A stretch of DNA of 64,000 nucleotides from Roseovarius lutimaris (GCF_900115165.1 NZ_FOVP01000001.1:186001-250000); one strand, 5' to 3'; shown: positions 8,168-18,089, numbered from the stretch's first letter. Numbers and translations: made by a program. The notes: generated by a model from the letters alone, not told the origin.

Positions 8168-8604
8168 GCGGGCGGTGTCATCCTCTGGCGCGCCATCGCA
8201 CTATCGAGATCGGTGACGCCCAGAAGGTTTGCCACAAGCCGCAAAAGCGCATCCTCACCGGCCTCGCGCACGCCATCGGCGAGGGCGACCTGCCAGAGGG
8301 CCTCGATCACGCCAAGGCGGTCCTCATAGGGCACGGCATCCTTGATGGCGCGGGTAAAGCGCACGGTGTCGGGGGCCTCGGCCTCAAGGTATTCGGCCTG
8401 TTGGCGCAGGGCCTCGGCATCGGGTTTCGACAGGCCATAGCGCGTGGCGATGATCCGGGTGATGCGGATGATTTCATCGGCGGCATAATCGCCATCGCTG
8501 CGCGCGACGCGCACCAAAAGCGCCGAGAGGGCCAGCCGTGCATCCGCATCGGCCAGAGGTTCCGGGGCTGGCTGTACCAGCTTTTTTAGAAATTCGCCAA
8601 ACAT
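8164..8604 (-). CDS. TerB-like helical protein (copy 2)
   Basis: The product is 146 aa, all-alpha, TerB/DUF533 fold. The characteristic acidic turn pairs are ALLVRVARSDGDYAADEI (about residues 28-45) and ALWQVALADGVREAGED (about 102-118), which in TerB form a possible metal-binding site. It is paralogous to the gene at 8647-9084, 42 bp upstream on the same strand, and overlaps the PhnD-like gene. The family name comes from tellurite resistance, but nothing here (no TerC/D/Z) supports that function. Confidence 0.8.
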   Translation of the reverse strand: MFGEFLKKLVQPAPEPLADADARLALSALLVRVARSDGDYAADEIIRITRIIATRYGLSKPDAEALRQQAEYLEAEAPDTVRFTRAIKDAVPYEDRLGVIEALWQVALADGVREAGEDALLRLVANLLGVTDLDSAMARQRMTPPA

Positions 8605-8646
8605 GCCACAGGTATAGGGCGCAAGACCGGTCAGGCCAATGCCTTT

Positions 8647-9084
8647 TTAGCTGTTTTCGGCAAGGGCGCGGGCGGTGTCGCTATCGCCGTGACTTAGGCC
8701 CATCGCCTCGCGGGCGACATCAAGCACCTGCAATTCTTCGGGCTGGCTTGCGCCATCGGATAACACCACCTCCCACAGCGCCTCAAGCGCGTTGACGCGC
8801 GCCTCGATGCTGACGGTTTCGCGGATCAGATGGGCAAAGCGGGCGGTATCGGGCGCGGCATGTTCCAGCTTTTCACAGGTGGCGCGCATCTTGGCCGCCT
8901 CGATCGGCTTGAGCCCGTAAAGCCGCGCCAAGAGTCGGTCAATGCGTTTGATTTCAGACACCTCGTAATGATGGTCGGACTTGGCCACACGCACCATCAG
9001 GGCGCCAAGCGCAAGTTTCTCATCCGGCTCGGGCAGGGGGGCCGGTTTGGGGGCGGAAAAGGCGTGCAGAATTCTGGTAATCAT
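8647..9084 (-). CDS. TerB-like helical protein (copy 1)
   Basis: The product is 145 aa and clearly related to its downstream neighbour: ALGALMVRVAKSDHHYEVSEI and ALWEVVLSDGASQPEE occupy the same positions as the acidic turns of copy 2. The N-terminus is MITRILHAFS with a short proline-rich linker. The pair looks like a tandem duplication that has diverged. It is the first gene of the TerB-TerB-PhnD-like unit; its promoter would lie in 9085-9269, shared with the divergent gene at 9270. Confidence 0.8.
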   Translation of the reverse strand: MITRILHAFSAPKPAPLPEPDEKLALGALMVRVAKSDHHYEVSEIKRIDRLLARLYGLKPIEAAKMRATCEKLEHAAPDTARFAHLIRETVSIEARVNALEALWEVVLSDGASQPEELQVLDVAREAMGLSHGDSDTARALAENS

Positions 9085-9269
9085 GATCGCAGGCTAGCGC
9101 CGTTTTCTGCGCCGCCCAAGAAAATTCTTGATCCCGGCCGAAACGATTTCGGCGTTTCCAATCCAGGGCTCGGGCGAAGGTCGCAAAGGTGTCACATTTG
9201 CTCCCAAGAAAACACGTTTTGTCCGGGCAAATCTGGCAACACGTGATTTCAAGGCAGACGGAGCGTTTG

Positions 9270-9848
9270 ATGCCCCCCCGCGATACATTTAACTGGTCGG
9301 ACACGTCCGAGGTTGCTCATTTGGCACAAGTGCGCGCGCTGTCCCCGGATGATCTGCGCGCGATGATCAGGACCTATGACTGGTCCCACTACCCGGAAGC
9401 GGTGCTGGGCTGGGCGATGGCACAAAAGGGCATTGATCTTTGCTCTGCCATGGTCGCGTTTTTCAACGGCGAGCCGGAGCGTTTCAATTACATGCCCAAA
9501 CATCACGTTCCAGAGGCTTATCGCGGCGCGGCGCGGGTGCTTGACAACATTTGCTTGCGGATCAACAGCGGGTTCTACCTTATCTATCCCGGCGAAGACA
9601 CAGAGTGTCGCGATACGCTGATGAAATGGCTGGAGTATCAGAACAGCGACCGCAAAGAGGGGCGCCGCGGGCGCTGGATTCTGGACGAGCGCATTCTTGA
9701 ACCGATGCTGAAAGACGCGCTGCGGCTCGACCGCGCGTCAGAGGCGGATCGCTATCAAAAGCCAAGCCTCTGGCGTGACCTGCTCAGCCCGATCCTGTCG
9801 CTTGGCGTTGACCGGCGCCTGTTGAAACACAAACCTCCGCGCGGCTGA
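9270..9848 (+). CDS. Conserved hypothetical protein, DUF4274-like
   Basis: The product is 192 aa, soluble, no signal peptide. The N-terminal part, LSPDDLRAMIRTYDWSHYPEAVLGWAMAQKGIDLCSAMVAFF, resembles DUF4274-type domains (tentative); the remainder is not recognised. I chose the ATG at 9270 because GACGGAG lies just upstream; a longer frame opens at 9189 without a good RBS. It is convergent with pyrG: the two stop codons are only 2 bp apart, so no separate terminator fits between them. Confidence 0.65.
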   Translation: MPPRDTFNWSDTSEVAHLAQVRALSPDDLRAMIRTYDWSHYPEAVLGWAMAQKGIDLCSAMVAFFNGEPERFNYMPKHHVPEAYRGAARVLDNICLRINSGFYLIYPGEDTECRDTLMKWLEYQNSDRKEGRRGRWILDERILEPMLKDALRLDRASEADRYQKPSLWRDLLSPILSLGVDRRLLKHKPPRG

Positions 9849-9850
9849 GC

Positions 9851-11494
9851 CTAGACAAGCCGTGAGGTTTCAATCGCCGCACGCACGAAATCGGCAAAAA
9901 GCGGATGGGGTGCGAAGGGTTTGGATTTCAACTCGGGGTGGAACTGTACCCCGATGAACCAGGGGTGGTCCGCCCATTCAACGATTTCAGGCAGCCGCCC
10001 ATCGGGGGACATGCCGGAAAAATGCAGGCCGACTTCTTCAAGCTTGGCGCGATACTTGGTGTCCACCTCATAGCGGTGGCGGTGGCGTTCCTCGATCGAT
10101 AGCGCGCCATAAACCTCGGCCACTTTCGATCCCTTCACAAGGGTGGCATCATACGCCCCGAGGCGCATCGTGCCGCCTTTGTCGTCCGAGACCTTGCGCT
10201 TGACCTTTTCGTTGCCCTGCACCCATTCCTTGAGGTGATAGACCACCGGTTCGAACCGCTTTTTACCGGCCTCGTGATCGAATTCCTCTGATCCCGCGTC
10301 CGGCAGGCCCGCGACGTTGCGCGCCGCCTCGATCACGGCCATTTGCATGCCAAGGCAGATGCCAAGATAGGGGATCTTGCGGGTGCGGGCGAATTCGGCC
10401 GCCTTGATCTTGCCCTCGGTGCCGCGCTCGCCAAAGCCGCCGGGTACAAGGATGGCATGAAACCCTTCGAGATGCGGCGCGGGATCTTCGGTGTCGAACA
10501 CCTCGGCATCGACCCATTGCACGTTGACCTTGACCCGGTTGGCCATTCCACCATGGGTCAGCGCCTCTTTGATCGACTTGTAGGCATCCTCAAGCTGGAT
10601 GTATTTGCCGACAATGGCGACATTCACCTCACCATCGGTGTTATGGGTGCGATCGAACACATCCTGCCAGATCGTAAGGTCGGGCTTGGGCGCGGGCGAG
10701 ATATCAAAGGCGTCAAGCACCGCCTGATCAAGCCCCTCGCGGTGATAGGCCAGCGGCGCCTCGTAGATGGATTTGAGATCATAGGCGGCCACCACGGCGT
10801 CTTTGCGCACATTGCAAAACAGCGCGATCTTTTCGCGTTCCTTTTCCGGGATCGGATGCTCGGACCGGCAGACAAGGATATCGGGCGCGATGCCGATGGA
10901 TTGCAGCTCTTTCACCGAATGCTGGGTCGGCTTGGTCTTGAGCTCGCCACTGGCGGCGAGATAGGGCAACAGGGTGAGATGCATGAAAATGCATTGCCCG
11001 CGCGGCTTGTCATGGCTGAACTGGCGGATCGCCTCGAAGAACGGCAGGCCCTCGATATCGCCCACGGTGCCGCCGATCTCGCAGAGCATGAAATCAACCT
11101 CGTCATCGCCGATCTTGAGGAACTCCTTGATCTCGTTGGTGACATGCGGGACCACTTGAATGGTCTTGCCAAGATAATCACCCCGCCGCTCGCGCTCCAG
11201 CACGTTGGAATATATCCGCCCCGAGCTTACGGAATCGGTCAACCTGGCGGGCACGCCGGTGAAACGCTCGTAATGGCCAAGATCAAGATCGGTCTCGGCG
11301 CCATCGTCGGTCACGAAGACCTCGCCATGCTCAAACGGGCTCATCGTGCCGGGATCAACGTTAAGGTAGGGATCAAGCTTGCGCAGCCGCACCGAAAATC
11401 CGCGCGCCTGAAGCAGCGCCCCGAGGGCCGCAGAGGCAAGCCCCTTGCCAAGGGATGAAACAACGCCGCCGGTAATGAAAATATAACGTGCCAT
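9851..11494 (-). CDS. pyrG: CTP synthase
   Basis: The product is 547 aa, the usual length. The N-terminal synthetase domain opens with [22 protein letters not shown] (P-loop) and contains [21 protein letters not shown]. The C-terminal class I glutamine amidotransferase domain carries the nucleophile in YLGICLGMQ and the catalytic His-Glu in [10 protein letters not shown]. It converts UTP to CTP with glutamine-derived ammonia. The start at 11494 is set by the family N-terminus. secG lies upstream on the same strand (170-bp gap), a common alphaproteobacterial order. Confidence 0.97.
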   Translation of the reverse strand: MARYIFITGGVVSSLGKGLASAALGALLQARGFSVRLRKLDPYLNVDPGTMSPFEHGEVFVTDDGAETDLDLGHYERFTGVPARLTDSVSSGRIYSNVLERERRGDYLGKTIQVVPHVTNEIKEFLKIGDDEVDFMLCEIGGTVGDIEGLPFFEAIRQFSHDKPRGQCIFMHLTLLPYLAASGELKTKPTQHSVKELQSIGIAPDILVCRSEHPIPEKEREKIALFCNVRKDAVVAAYDLKSIYEAPLAYHREGLDQAVLDAFDISPAPKPDLTIWQDVFDRTHNTDGEVNVAIVGKYIQLEDAYKSIKEALTHGGMANRVKVNVQWVDAEVFDTEDPAPHLEGFHAILVPGGFGERGTEGKIKAAEFARTRKIPYLGICLGMQMAVIEAARNVAGLPDAGSEEFDHEAGKKRFEPVVYHLKEWVQGNEKVKRKVSDDKGGTMRLGAYDATLVKGSKVAEVYGALSIEERHRHRYEVDTKYRAKLEEVGLHFSGMSPDGRLPEIVEWADHPWFIGVQFHPELKSKPFAPHPLFADFVRAAIETSRLV

Positions 11495-11664
11495 GCGCCT
11501 GGCGCCCCCCGTGATTTCGTCTGTGTGATATGCGGTAAAGCGCCCAGTCCGGTCCCAAAAGACCGAGGCATCACGGGGCTCAACCCTTATAGGATTCGCA
11601 ACAATAGCGCAAGCCAACCGCAAGATGCTGTTGCGGTGTGGCTTTTGCCATCAATTCTTTGTGG

Positions 11665-12024
11665 TTAGTCGGCGGTCGGTGTTAGCGGTGCCGTGTCGCC
11701 ACTTGACGGCGGCAAAAGCGTGTCCGCATCAGGCAGGGCAGGTGTGCTTGCGGCGGGGGCGGGCGGTGCGTCTGTCAGACGGTCAAGCACCGACACCCCG
11801 GCGGCGTTCTGCGCGGCGATGATGGTCAGCGTGATCGAGGTCACGATAAAGGCCGCGGCCAATATCCAGGTAATCTTGCCAAGCGCTGTGGCCGCCGAAC
11901 GCCCGCTGACGGCCCCGCCACCGCCGCCCATGCCCAGACCGCCCCCTTCAGAGCGTTGCAAAAGCACGACGCCAATCAGCGCGAGTGCCAGAAGGAGATG
12001 GATGGTAAGGACGACGTTTTCCAT
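11665..12024 (-). CDS. secG: Preprotein translocase subunit SecG
   Basis: The product is 119 aa: two transmembrane helices (about 3-20 and 52-72) separated by the conserved cytosolic glycine-rich loop LLQRSEGGGLGMGGG, then GRSAATALGKITW. The C-terminal proline/alanine tail is variable in alphaproteobacteria. It is the accessory subunit of SecYEG in the inner membrane. It precedes pyrG. Confidence 0.95.
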   Translation of the reverse strand: MENVVLTIHLLLALALIGVVLLQRSEGGGLGMGGGGGAVSGRSAATALGKITWILAAAFIVTSITLTIIAAQNAAGVSVLDRLTDAPPAPAASTPALPDADTLLPPSSGDTAPLTPTAD

Positions 12025-12301
12025 GAAGCACGGGCCTATAAGTTTGCTTGGTCAGGCGCTATCTATGCAATTCCGCCAGCCCCCGCAACCCGGCAATGTC
12101 GATGACTGGGGTGTTGGCGGAGGCCGAGTGCGATTTTGTGACCTGCGCGTGTCGGCATGGCAATCTTAGAAGCATGGATAAAAACGGAGTGGAGGGGCGG
12201 CTCTGCGGAACAAAGCGTGCGATCGCTGCAAGCGCACCAATGCCGGTTTCGGGGAAGCCGTTCAACAAACGGTGGTTTTTGGGAGGGGGTAATATTCTAT
12301 T
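12025..12301. other. Intergenic, composition changes toward AT-rich
   Basis: No gene is seen between secG and the M15-like gene. The left part (12030-12240) has normal GC; from about 12260 it becomes AT-rich and merges with the compositionally distinct gene at 12302. A short imperfect repeat pair is present but nothing that I can name. Confidence 0.4.
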
Positions 12302-12931
12302 TTAAAGTTGATTTTTTGCGTATTGGAGAAGCCAATCAGCGAACTCACTTTCATGCGAACCCGTAAAATTATCCATTCCAGGTTTTGTTAAGGTTCCTTT
12401 TGGTGATACGTAGCTCTTAATATTCCGGTCCGGTTTTTCGTGCCACGATATATTAAATGCGGCAAGCTTTGGAAAAAAGTAGAGGCTTGTTGGAGGCAGA
12501 TTATCGTGAATCCACCATGCCATGGCCTGCCAATCGCCTGTTTCTTCATAGTAATCGATGAAGCTATTTACCACGACTGTCACCGTCGCTCCACAAGCGC
12601 CACTCGCGTCACGCCTATCAAAAATATGGCCCGCGTAGTTCGCCTCGTTGCTGGCGCAACTCAGTTTGTTTTTATTGCCGAATTCATTAACTGCTGGTGA
12701 GCGATACGCGGAGCGAATGCTGATCCTTCCAAACCTATCCTGTAGTGGTTCCAGAAAAGTCTCGCACAGCTTGCGAGAGACATAGATGGCTAGGTCTGGA
12801 TCGTCAGGAATATTGGGAATGCCATGAAAGTTTGATATTTCAGAGTAGAGCATGTCACGCATAAAAAATGACTTAGACAGCCGTATGCGGCCAAGATCTT
12901 CCAACGATTTAACGGTTTTTGGTGTATTCAT
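12302..12931 (-). CDS. M15-like (DD-carboxypeptidase fold) conserved protein
   Basis: The product is 209 aa, no signal peptide. The sequence resembles the peptidase M15A/Hedgehog-like family used in cell-wall turnover: RFGRISIRSAYRSPAVNEFGN matches the substrate-side strand, NYAGHIFDRRD resembles the metal-binding H-x6-D region, and FFPKLAAFNISWHEKPDR matches the C-terminal H-E. Function is predicted only. Base composition is clearly AT-richer than the neighbours (many ATT, AAA, TTT codons), and flanking spacers are also AT-rich, suggesting horizontal acquisition between secG and the DUF6524 gene. Confidence 0.65.
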   Translation of the reverse strand: MNTPKTVKSLEDLGRIRLSKSFFMRDMLYSEISNFHGIPNIPDDPDLAIYVSRKLCETFLEPLQDRFGRISIRSAYRSPAVNEFGNKNKLSCASNEANYAGHIFDRRDASGACGATVTVVVNSFIDYYEETGDWQAMAWWIHDNLPPTSLYFFPKLAAFNISWHEKPDRNIKSYVSPKGTLTKPGMDNFTGSHESEFADWLLQYAKNQL

Positions 12932-13200
12932 ATGCTGCTTGGCCTGGCTAGTTTAATTCTGGGCGACTGTATAGCCGCCACGATTATACTCAATTCTTGT
13001 TTGACTTCGTATCCACTCCTAAAACCCTCCTTTTAGGAACAAGCGCCAACCACCTCGATTTACGCTACCAAATACCCTGTTCAAAACCCAAGCAGTTATT
13101 GAAGGTTTTTGCCGCTTCAATGATAGCAGCCATTGGTTGCATTGCAGAATATCGCCGTGATGGCCTCAAACCAGCCACTCACACCGACCCCTCACCGCCT

Positions 13201-13596
13201 CTATTCATCCACATCATCCATATCCGCCTGACCCGACAGCTTGCGGCGCACAAGGCTCCAGCTGAGGCCGATGCCAAGCACCAGCGACAGCGCCAGAATC
13301 CCGAACCAGACATTGAACGACGGATTGTCGAGCCTGAGGATGCCATAATCGTATAGCACCCATAAACCGGCGACGACGATGGCCATGACAAGCCCCATGC
13401 CAAAACCCCCGATCGAGCGCAGCGTCGCGCGCAGGTAGATGATATAGCCCACCATGAGCAACAGCCCCAACAGGATGGTGAGCGGCATCTGATCGTCAAA
13501 CCGCATCTGTGCCCATCGCACATAATTCCATTGGCTCGGATTGAACGTCGCCGACAACAGAACAAAGGCCATCGCCCAACGTAAAACAAACCCCAT
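13201..13596 (-). CDS. DUF6524-type integral membrane protein
   Basis: The product is 131 aa with four hydrophobic segments (about residues 3-17, 34-52, 62-84, 93-112) and a charged C-terminus GQADMDDVDE. The motif LSATFNPSQWNYVRW near residue 14 and IYLRATLRSIGGFGMGL are those of a membrane family recurrent in Rhodobacterales; the function is unknown. The start at 13596 has AAAGGA upstream; an upstream in-frame start (13641) is less likely. Confidence 0.7.
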   Translation of the reverse strand: MGFVLRWAMAFVLLSATFNPSQWNYVRWAQMRFDDQMPLTILLGLLLMVGYIIYLRATLRSIGGFGMGLVMAIVVAGLWVLYDYGILRLDNPSFNVWFGILALSLVLGIGLSWSLVRRKLSGQADMDDVDE

Positions 13597-13740
13597 CTGC
13601 CGGTCCTTTCCTGCCAATCCCTCCTGATTTGGCGCAGGCACCGCGATCTGTCTAGGGGCTGCGGCGATTTAATGGTTTCGCCCGCCGCGGCGCGCCGCTA
13701 TACGGGGCTCCGGTTTTGACCAAATGCCGAGAGGATAATC

Positions 13741-15036
13741 ATGGCAAATGTCGTCGTAGTCGGTGCCCAGTGGGGCGACGAGGGAAAAGGCAAGCTTGTA
13801 GACTGGCTCAGCGAGCGCGCCGATGTGATCGCGCGCTTTCAGGGCGGCCATAACGCGGGCCACACGCTTGTCATTGATGGCGAGGTTTTCAAGCTCAACG
13901 CGCTGCCTTCGGGCGTGGTGCGGGGCGGCAAGCTCAGTGTGATCGGCAATGGCGTGGTGCTTGACCCCTGGCATCTGGTCAAGGAAATCGCCTCGATCCG
14001 CAAACAGGGCGTCGAAATCACCCCAGAAACGCTGATGATCGCGGAAAACACGCCGCTGATCCTGCCGATCCACGGCGAACTTGATCGCGCCCGCGAAGAG
14101 GCCGCCAGCAAGGGCACCAAGATCGGCACCACCGGGCGCGGTATCGGTCCCGCCTATGAGGACAAGGTCGGGCGGCGCTCGGTCCGGGTGGCCGATCTGG
14201 CTGATGAGGCGACGCTTGTGGCGCATGTGGACCGCGCGTTGCAGCATCATGATCCGCTGCGCAAGGGCCTCGGGATTGATCCCATCGACCGCGACGCGCT
14301 GATTGCCCAACTCAGAGAGATTGCGCCGGAAATCCTGCAATACGCCGCGCCGGTCTGGAAGGTGCTCAACGAAAAGCGCCGCGCCGGCAAACGCATCCTG
14401 TTTGAGGGCGCGCAAGGCGCGCTGCTCGACATCGACTTTGGCACCTATCCGTTTGTGACCTCGTCGAACGTGATCGCCGGGCAGGCGGCCACCGGAACCG
14501 GCATCGGGCCCGGCTCGATCGACTATGTGCTTGGCATCGTCAAGGCCTATACCACCCGCGTCGGCGAGGGCCCGTTCCCGACCGAGCTTGACGACGACGA
14601 CGGTCAACGGCTTGGCGAGCGGGGCCATGAATTCGGCACCGTCACCGGGCGCAAGCGGCGCTGTGGCTGGTTTGATGCCTGCCTTGTGCGCCAGACCTGC
14701 GCCACCTCGGGCGTCAACGGCATCGCCCTGACCAAGCTTGACGTGCTCGATGGCTTTGAAACGCTCAGGATCTGCGTCGCCTATGATCTTGACGGCACGC
14801 GGCTTGACTACCTGCCGACCGCCGCCGAGCAACAGGCCCGCTGCACGCCCGTCTACGAGGAAATGCCGGGCTGGTCCGACTCGACCGAGGGCGCGCGAAG
14901 CTGGGCCGACCTGCCAGCCGAGGCGATCAAATATGTCCGCCGCGTCGAAGAGTTGATTGATTGCCCCGTGGCGCTACTCTCTACCTCACCCGAGCGCGAG
15001 GATACGATCCTCGTGACCGACCCCTTCGCGGATTGA
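13741..15036 (+). CDS. purA: Adenylosuccinate synthetase
   Basis: The product is 431 aa, full length. The GTP-binding P-loop is [16 protein letters not shown] at residues 6-21, with the catalytic Asp13 in it. [14 protein letters not shown] and [23 protein letters not shown] are the IMP-binding motifs. It catalyses the first step from IMP to AMP. A DUF2842 gene follows after 8 bp. Confidence 0.98.
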   Translation: MANVVVVGAQWGDEGKGKLVDWLSERADVIARFQGGHNAGHTLVIDGEVFKLNALPSGVVRGGKLSVIGNGVVLDPWHLVKEIASIRKQGVEITPETLMIAENTPLILPIHGELDRAREEAASKGTKIGTTGRGIGPAYEDKVGRRSVRVADLADEATLVAHVDRALQHHDPLRKGLGIDPIDRDALIAQLREIAPEILQYAAPVWKVLNEKRRAGKRILFEGAQGALLDIDFGTYPFVTSSNVIAGQAATGTGIGPGSIDYVLGIVKAYTTRVGEGPFPTELDDDDGQRLGERGHEFGTVTGRKRRCGWFDACLVRQTCATSGVNGIALTKLDVLDGFETLRICVAYDLDGTRLDYLPTAAEQQARCTPVYEEMPGWSDSTEGARSWADLPAEAIKYVRRVEELIDCPVALLSTSPEREDTILVTDPFAD

Positions 15037-15044
15037 GGATAAAC

Positions 15045-15269
15045 ATGGCCCTGAGTTACAAGGCGCGCCGACGCTGGTCACTGGTGATCTTGCTGATCGG
15101 ATTGCCCGCCTATGTGGTGGTCGCGATCAGCACCGTCGGCCTGCTGGATCGGCCCGCCCCATGGCTGGAACTGCTGATCTATGTGGGGCTTGGCTTTATC
15201 TGGATCCTGCCGTTCAAGTTCATTTTCAAAGGCGTCGGACAGGCCGATCCCGACGCCCCTGACAAGTGA
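15045..15269 (+). CDS. DUF2842 small membrane protein
   Basis: The product is 74 aa with two transmembrane helices (about 13-34 and 44-63) and the order MALSYKARRRWSLVIL...GFIWILPFKFIFKGVG typical of DUF2842 proteins of alphaproteobacteria, usually next to purA. Start at 15045 with GAGGAT upstream. Function unknown. Confidence 0.8.
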   Translation: MALSYKARRRWSLVILLIGLPAYVVVAISTVGLLDRPAPWLELLIYVGLGFIWILPFKFIFKGVGQADPDAPDK

Positions 15270-15287
15270 TCCCCGTAAAACCACCCG

Positions 15288-15312
15288 CTGCTTCTTCTTG
15301 GCAAAAATACTC
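15288..15312 (-). repeat. Interspersed motif A, copy 1
   Basis: On the minus strand this reads GTATTTTTGCCAAGAAGAAG, with flanking GAG and C. Related copies are at 17934-17956 and 22261-22285. All three are intergenic, next to a gene boundary. Confidence 0.6.
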
Positions 15313-15353
15313 AAATTCCGGCGCTTGCCTATCACGGCCAACGCCCGAAATGT

Positions 15354-17762
15354 TCACCCCCGCATCCGCGCACCGTCCGCATCAAACAGCGGCTCGGTGA
15401 TCAGTTTGGCAGGATAGCGTTTCCCCAGAATCTCGATTTCCACGGCCAGACCCGCCTTTGCCTGTTCTGCCGGAATCAGACCAAGGGCGATGGATTTTCT
15501 GGCGTGATGCGAATAGCCGCCCGAGGTGCAAAAGCCGCGCACCGCGTCGTCGATCCAGATCGGCTCATAGCCGTTTACGTCGGCGTCCTCGGCGTTGACC
15601 TCGAAGGCCACCAACTTGCGTTTCGCGCCCGCGTGACGCTCGGCCTCGACCGCTGCGCGCCCGATGAAATCGCTATTCTTGGTAAAGCTGATAAAGCGGT
15701 CCATGCCGGTCTCGGCCGGGGTGTAATCGGGGGAGAACTCATTCATCCAAGAGCCAAAGAACCGATCCAGCCGCAAGGACATCATTGCGCGCATCCCGAA
15801 GGGGCGCATGCCGTGGTTTTGCCCCTCGGCCCAGAGCACATCCCACAGCGCGCGCTGTGCCATCGGATCACAGAAGATTTCATAGCCCAGATCGCCGGTA
15901 TAGCTGACCCGTTGCACAAGGCAGTCGACCATGCCGATGGTGGCGTGGCGGATATCCATGAACTTCATGTCCTCAACCCGGTCTCGAGTTACGGCCCTCA
16001 GAACCGCGCGCGCCTTGGGCCCGGCAATCTGAAACCCGTTCAGGCGGTCGCTGATATTCTCGACCCGGACGTCCTCGGCCTCATTCATCGCGAACCAGCG
16101 CATGTGAAACGCCTGTGCGCCATAAGACGCCGTCAGCTGAAAGGTTTCTTCATTGAGACAGGATACCGTGAAATCGCCCCAGAGCCGCCCCTTGGGTGAA
16201 AGCATCGGCGTCAGCGACAGGCGCCCAAGCTTGGGAATGCGCCCGGCCATGATCCGGTCAAGCCAGGCCCGCGCGCCTTTGCCGGTGACCAGGTATTTGC
16301 CGAAATTATGCACCTCGTTGATGCCGACGGCCTCGCGCACCGCTTTCACTTCGCGCGCGGTGGCCTCCCAGGCGTTTGAGCGGCGAAACGACGGAGTCTC
16401 ATATCGCGGCTCATCGCCGATGGCAAAGTAATTGACCACCTCAAGCCCGTATTGCGCGCCCCAGACCGCGCCCATGCCGTCAAACAGATCATACATCGGC
16501 GTCTGGCGCAGCGGGCGCGCGGCGGGCAGTTCTTCGTTGGGGTAACTCACCGAAAAGCGTTTCTGGTAATTTTCGATCACCTTGGGGCGAGTATAACCGG
16601 GCGTGATCCAATCACCGAACCGCGCCACATCCATCGCCGTCACATCGCGCTCGCACTCGCCCTCCGTCATCCATTGCGCCAGCATCAACCCGACGCCGCC
16701 GCCCTGGCTGAACCCCGCCATCACGCCACAGGCCGACCAGTATCCGGGCATTCCCGGCACCGGACCGACCAGAGGGTTACCATCGGGCGCAAAGGTAAAG
16801 GGGCCATGAATGACCGATTTGACCCCGGCCGTTTCCAGTACAGGAAAACGGCGATAGGCAAATTCAATGCTGGCCTCGATCTTGTCCAGATTATCAGGCA
16901 GCAACTCGTGCCCGAAATCCCAGGGCGTGCCATCCACCGCCCAGGGCTTGCAGGGCTGCTCATAAAACCCGATGCAGAGGCCACGCCCTTCCTGGCGCAG
17001 ATAGCTCTCGCCGGCCGGGTCCATCACATGCGGGTGTTCGGCGTCGCGATTGTAAATCTCGGGGATGTCATCGGTGACGATATATTGGTGCTCCATCGGG
17101 TGCAGCGGCAGGTAAATCCCGGCCATCGCCGCCACTTCGCGCGCCCAGAGGCCACCGGCATTGACCACATGCTCGGTATGAATGGTGCCCTTGTCGGTGA
17201 CCACATCCCATGTGCCATCGGCGCGCTGTTTCGTTTCGCGCACCATGCAATGGGTTTCAATCAACGCGCCGCCCATCCGCGCAGCCTTGGCATAGGCATG
17301 GGTCGTGCCGGAGGGATCAAGATGCCCGTCGAGCGGATCATAGAGCCCGCCAAGGATGCCGTCGATATTGGTCACAGGGGCGATTTTCGCGATCTCTTCG
17401 GGGGTCACGATGTGGGTATCAAGCCCCATGTAGCGATGTTTGGCGCGCTCGGCCAAAAGCATGTCAAAGCGATCGCTGTTATCGGCCAGTGTCACGCCAC
17501 CGACGTGATGCAAGCCGCAGGACATGCCGGTGATCTCTTCGAGTTCTTTATAAAGCCGGATGGTATAGCCCTGAAGCGCGGCCATATTGGTATCGCCATT
17601 CAGCGTGTGAAATCCGCCCGCGGCATGCCATGTACTTCCCGAGGTCAGTTCCGAGCGCTCAAGCAGCATGACATCGGACCAGCCAAGCTTGGTCAGGTGA
17701 TAAAGCACCGAACAGCCAACGACGCCGCCGCCAATGACGACGACACGGGTGGTGGTTTTCAT
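15354..17762 (-). CDS. Dimethylglycine/sarcosine dehydrogenase-family FAD/GcvT protein (copy 1)
   Basis: The product is 802 aa. The N-terminal DAO domain has the dinucleotide motif VVIGGGVVGCSVLYHLTKLG at about residue 8 and TSGSTWHAAGG near residue 46, whose His corresponds to the covalent-FAD His of mammalian dimethylglycine dehydrogenase. A FAO_M linker (about 370-430) leads to a C-terminal GcvT folate-binding domain plus GcvT_C (about 440-795; GDLGYEIFC, GMRAMMSLRLDRFFGSW). The family demethylates N-methylated amines such as dimethylglycine or sarcosine, passing C1 units to tetrahydrofolate. It is divergent from a paralogue at 18090. The exact substrate cannot be told. Confidence 0.88.
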   Translation of the reverse strand: MKTTTRVVVIGGGVVGCSVLYHLTKLGWSDVMLLERSELTSGSTWHAAGGFHTLNGDTNMAALQGYTIRLYKELEEITGMSCGLHHVGGVTLADNSDRFDMLLAERAKHRYMGLDTHIVTPEEIAKIAPVTNIDGILGGLYDPLDGHLDPSGTTHAYAKAARMGGALIETHCMVRETKQRADGTWDVVTDKGTIHTEHVVNAGGLWAREVAAMAGIYLPLHPMEHQYIVTDDIPEIYNRDAEHPHVMDPAGESYLRQEGRGLCIGFYEQPCKPWAVDGTPWDFGHELLPDNLDKIEASIEFAYRRFPVLETAGVKSVIHGPFTFAPDGNPLVGPVPGMPGYWSACGVMAGFSQGGGVGLMLAQWMTEGECERDVTAMDVARFGDWITPGYTRPKVIENYQKRFSVSYPNEELPAARPLRQTPMYDLFDGMGAVWGAQYGLEVVNYFAIGDEPRYETPSFRRSNAWEATAREVKAVREAVGINEVHNFGKYLVTGKGARAWLDRIMAGRIPKLGRLSLTPMLSPKGRLWGDFTVSCLNEETFQLTASYGAQAFHMRWFAMNEAEDVRVENISDRLNGFQIAGPKARAVLRAVTRDRVEDMKFMDIRHATIGMVDCLVQRVSYTGDLGYEIFCDPMAQRALWDVLWAEGQNHGMRPFGMRAMMSLRLDRFFGSWMNEFSPDYTPAETGMDRFISFTKNSDFIGRAAVEAERHAGAKRKLVAFEVNAEDADVNGYEPIWIDDAVRGFCTSGGYSHHARKSIALGLIPAEQAKAGLAVEIEILGKRYPAKLITEPLFDADGARMRG

Positions 17763-18089
17763 GGCGGATCTCCTTTGCGGTTTTAGCGGTCAGAGTGAAG
17801 TCCTTTGGGGGGTATGCATGCCCTTTTACGACAGATTGTGTCGTTTGTTTCAATTCTGCGGAATTTACAAGCGGAGCGGCTGCGCCGCGCAGGGTGGTGT
17901 TTTGATGAGGGGCGCTGCCCCTCAGACTCCCCGGAGTGCTTGCGCCAAGAAGAAGGTGGAGGCGGATGTCAGGGCGCTGAGAAAAGTCAGAAGATGGAAC
18001 CACAACGACAGAGCATGTCGGAGATTGGCAATTCGTGGCCGTGCAGGGCCTTCAGACTGTGCAAAGACATTGAAGCCAAGGAATGATCC
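17763..18089. promoter_or_regulatory. Divergent intergenic region between the two FAD/GcvT genes
   Basis: This 327-bp spacer must hold both promoters. It contains an 8-bp perfect hairpin TGAGGGGC-GCT-GCCCCTCA (17906-17924) and a copy of interspersed motif A at 17934-17956. AAGGA is the RBS of the plus gene at 18079-18083; GGAG precedes the minus gene. I see no clear operator. Confidence 0.5.
17906..17956 (+). repeat. Hairpin plus interspersed motif A, copy 2
   Basis: The stem TGAGGGGC/GCCCCTCA (17906-17924) is followed by GAGTGCTTGCGCCAAGAAGA. The second part matches the copies at 15288 and 22261 in the GCCAAGAAGAAG core but diverges in the T-run. This looks like a degenerate repeat unit. 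Confidence 0.5.

Noticed and set aside
7424-9084. Tellurite resistance locus, from the TerB name.
   Set aside because: No TerC, TerD, TerE or TerZ gene is present; the TerB fold alone occurs in many unrelated contexts.
16452-17786. A 444-residue plus-strand frame opposite the first FAD/GcvT gene.
   Set aside because: Antisense artefact of codon bias; no RBS and no recognisable domain.
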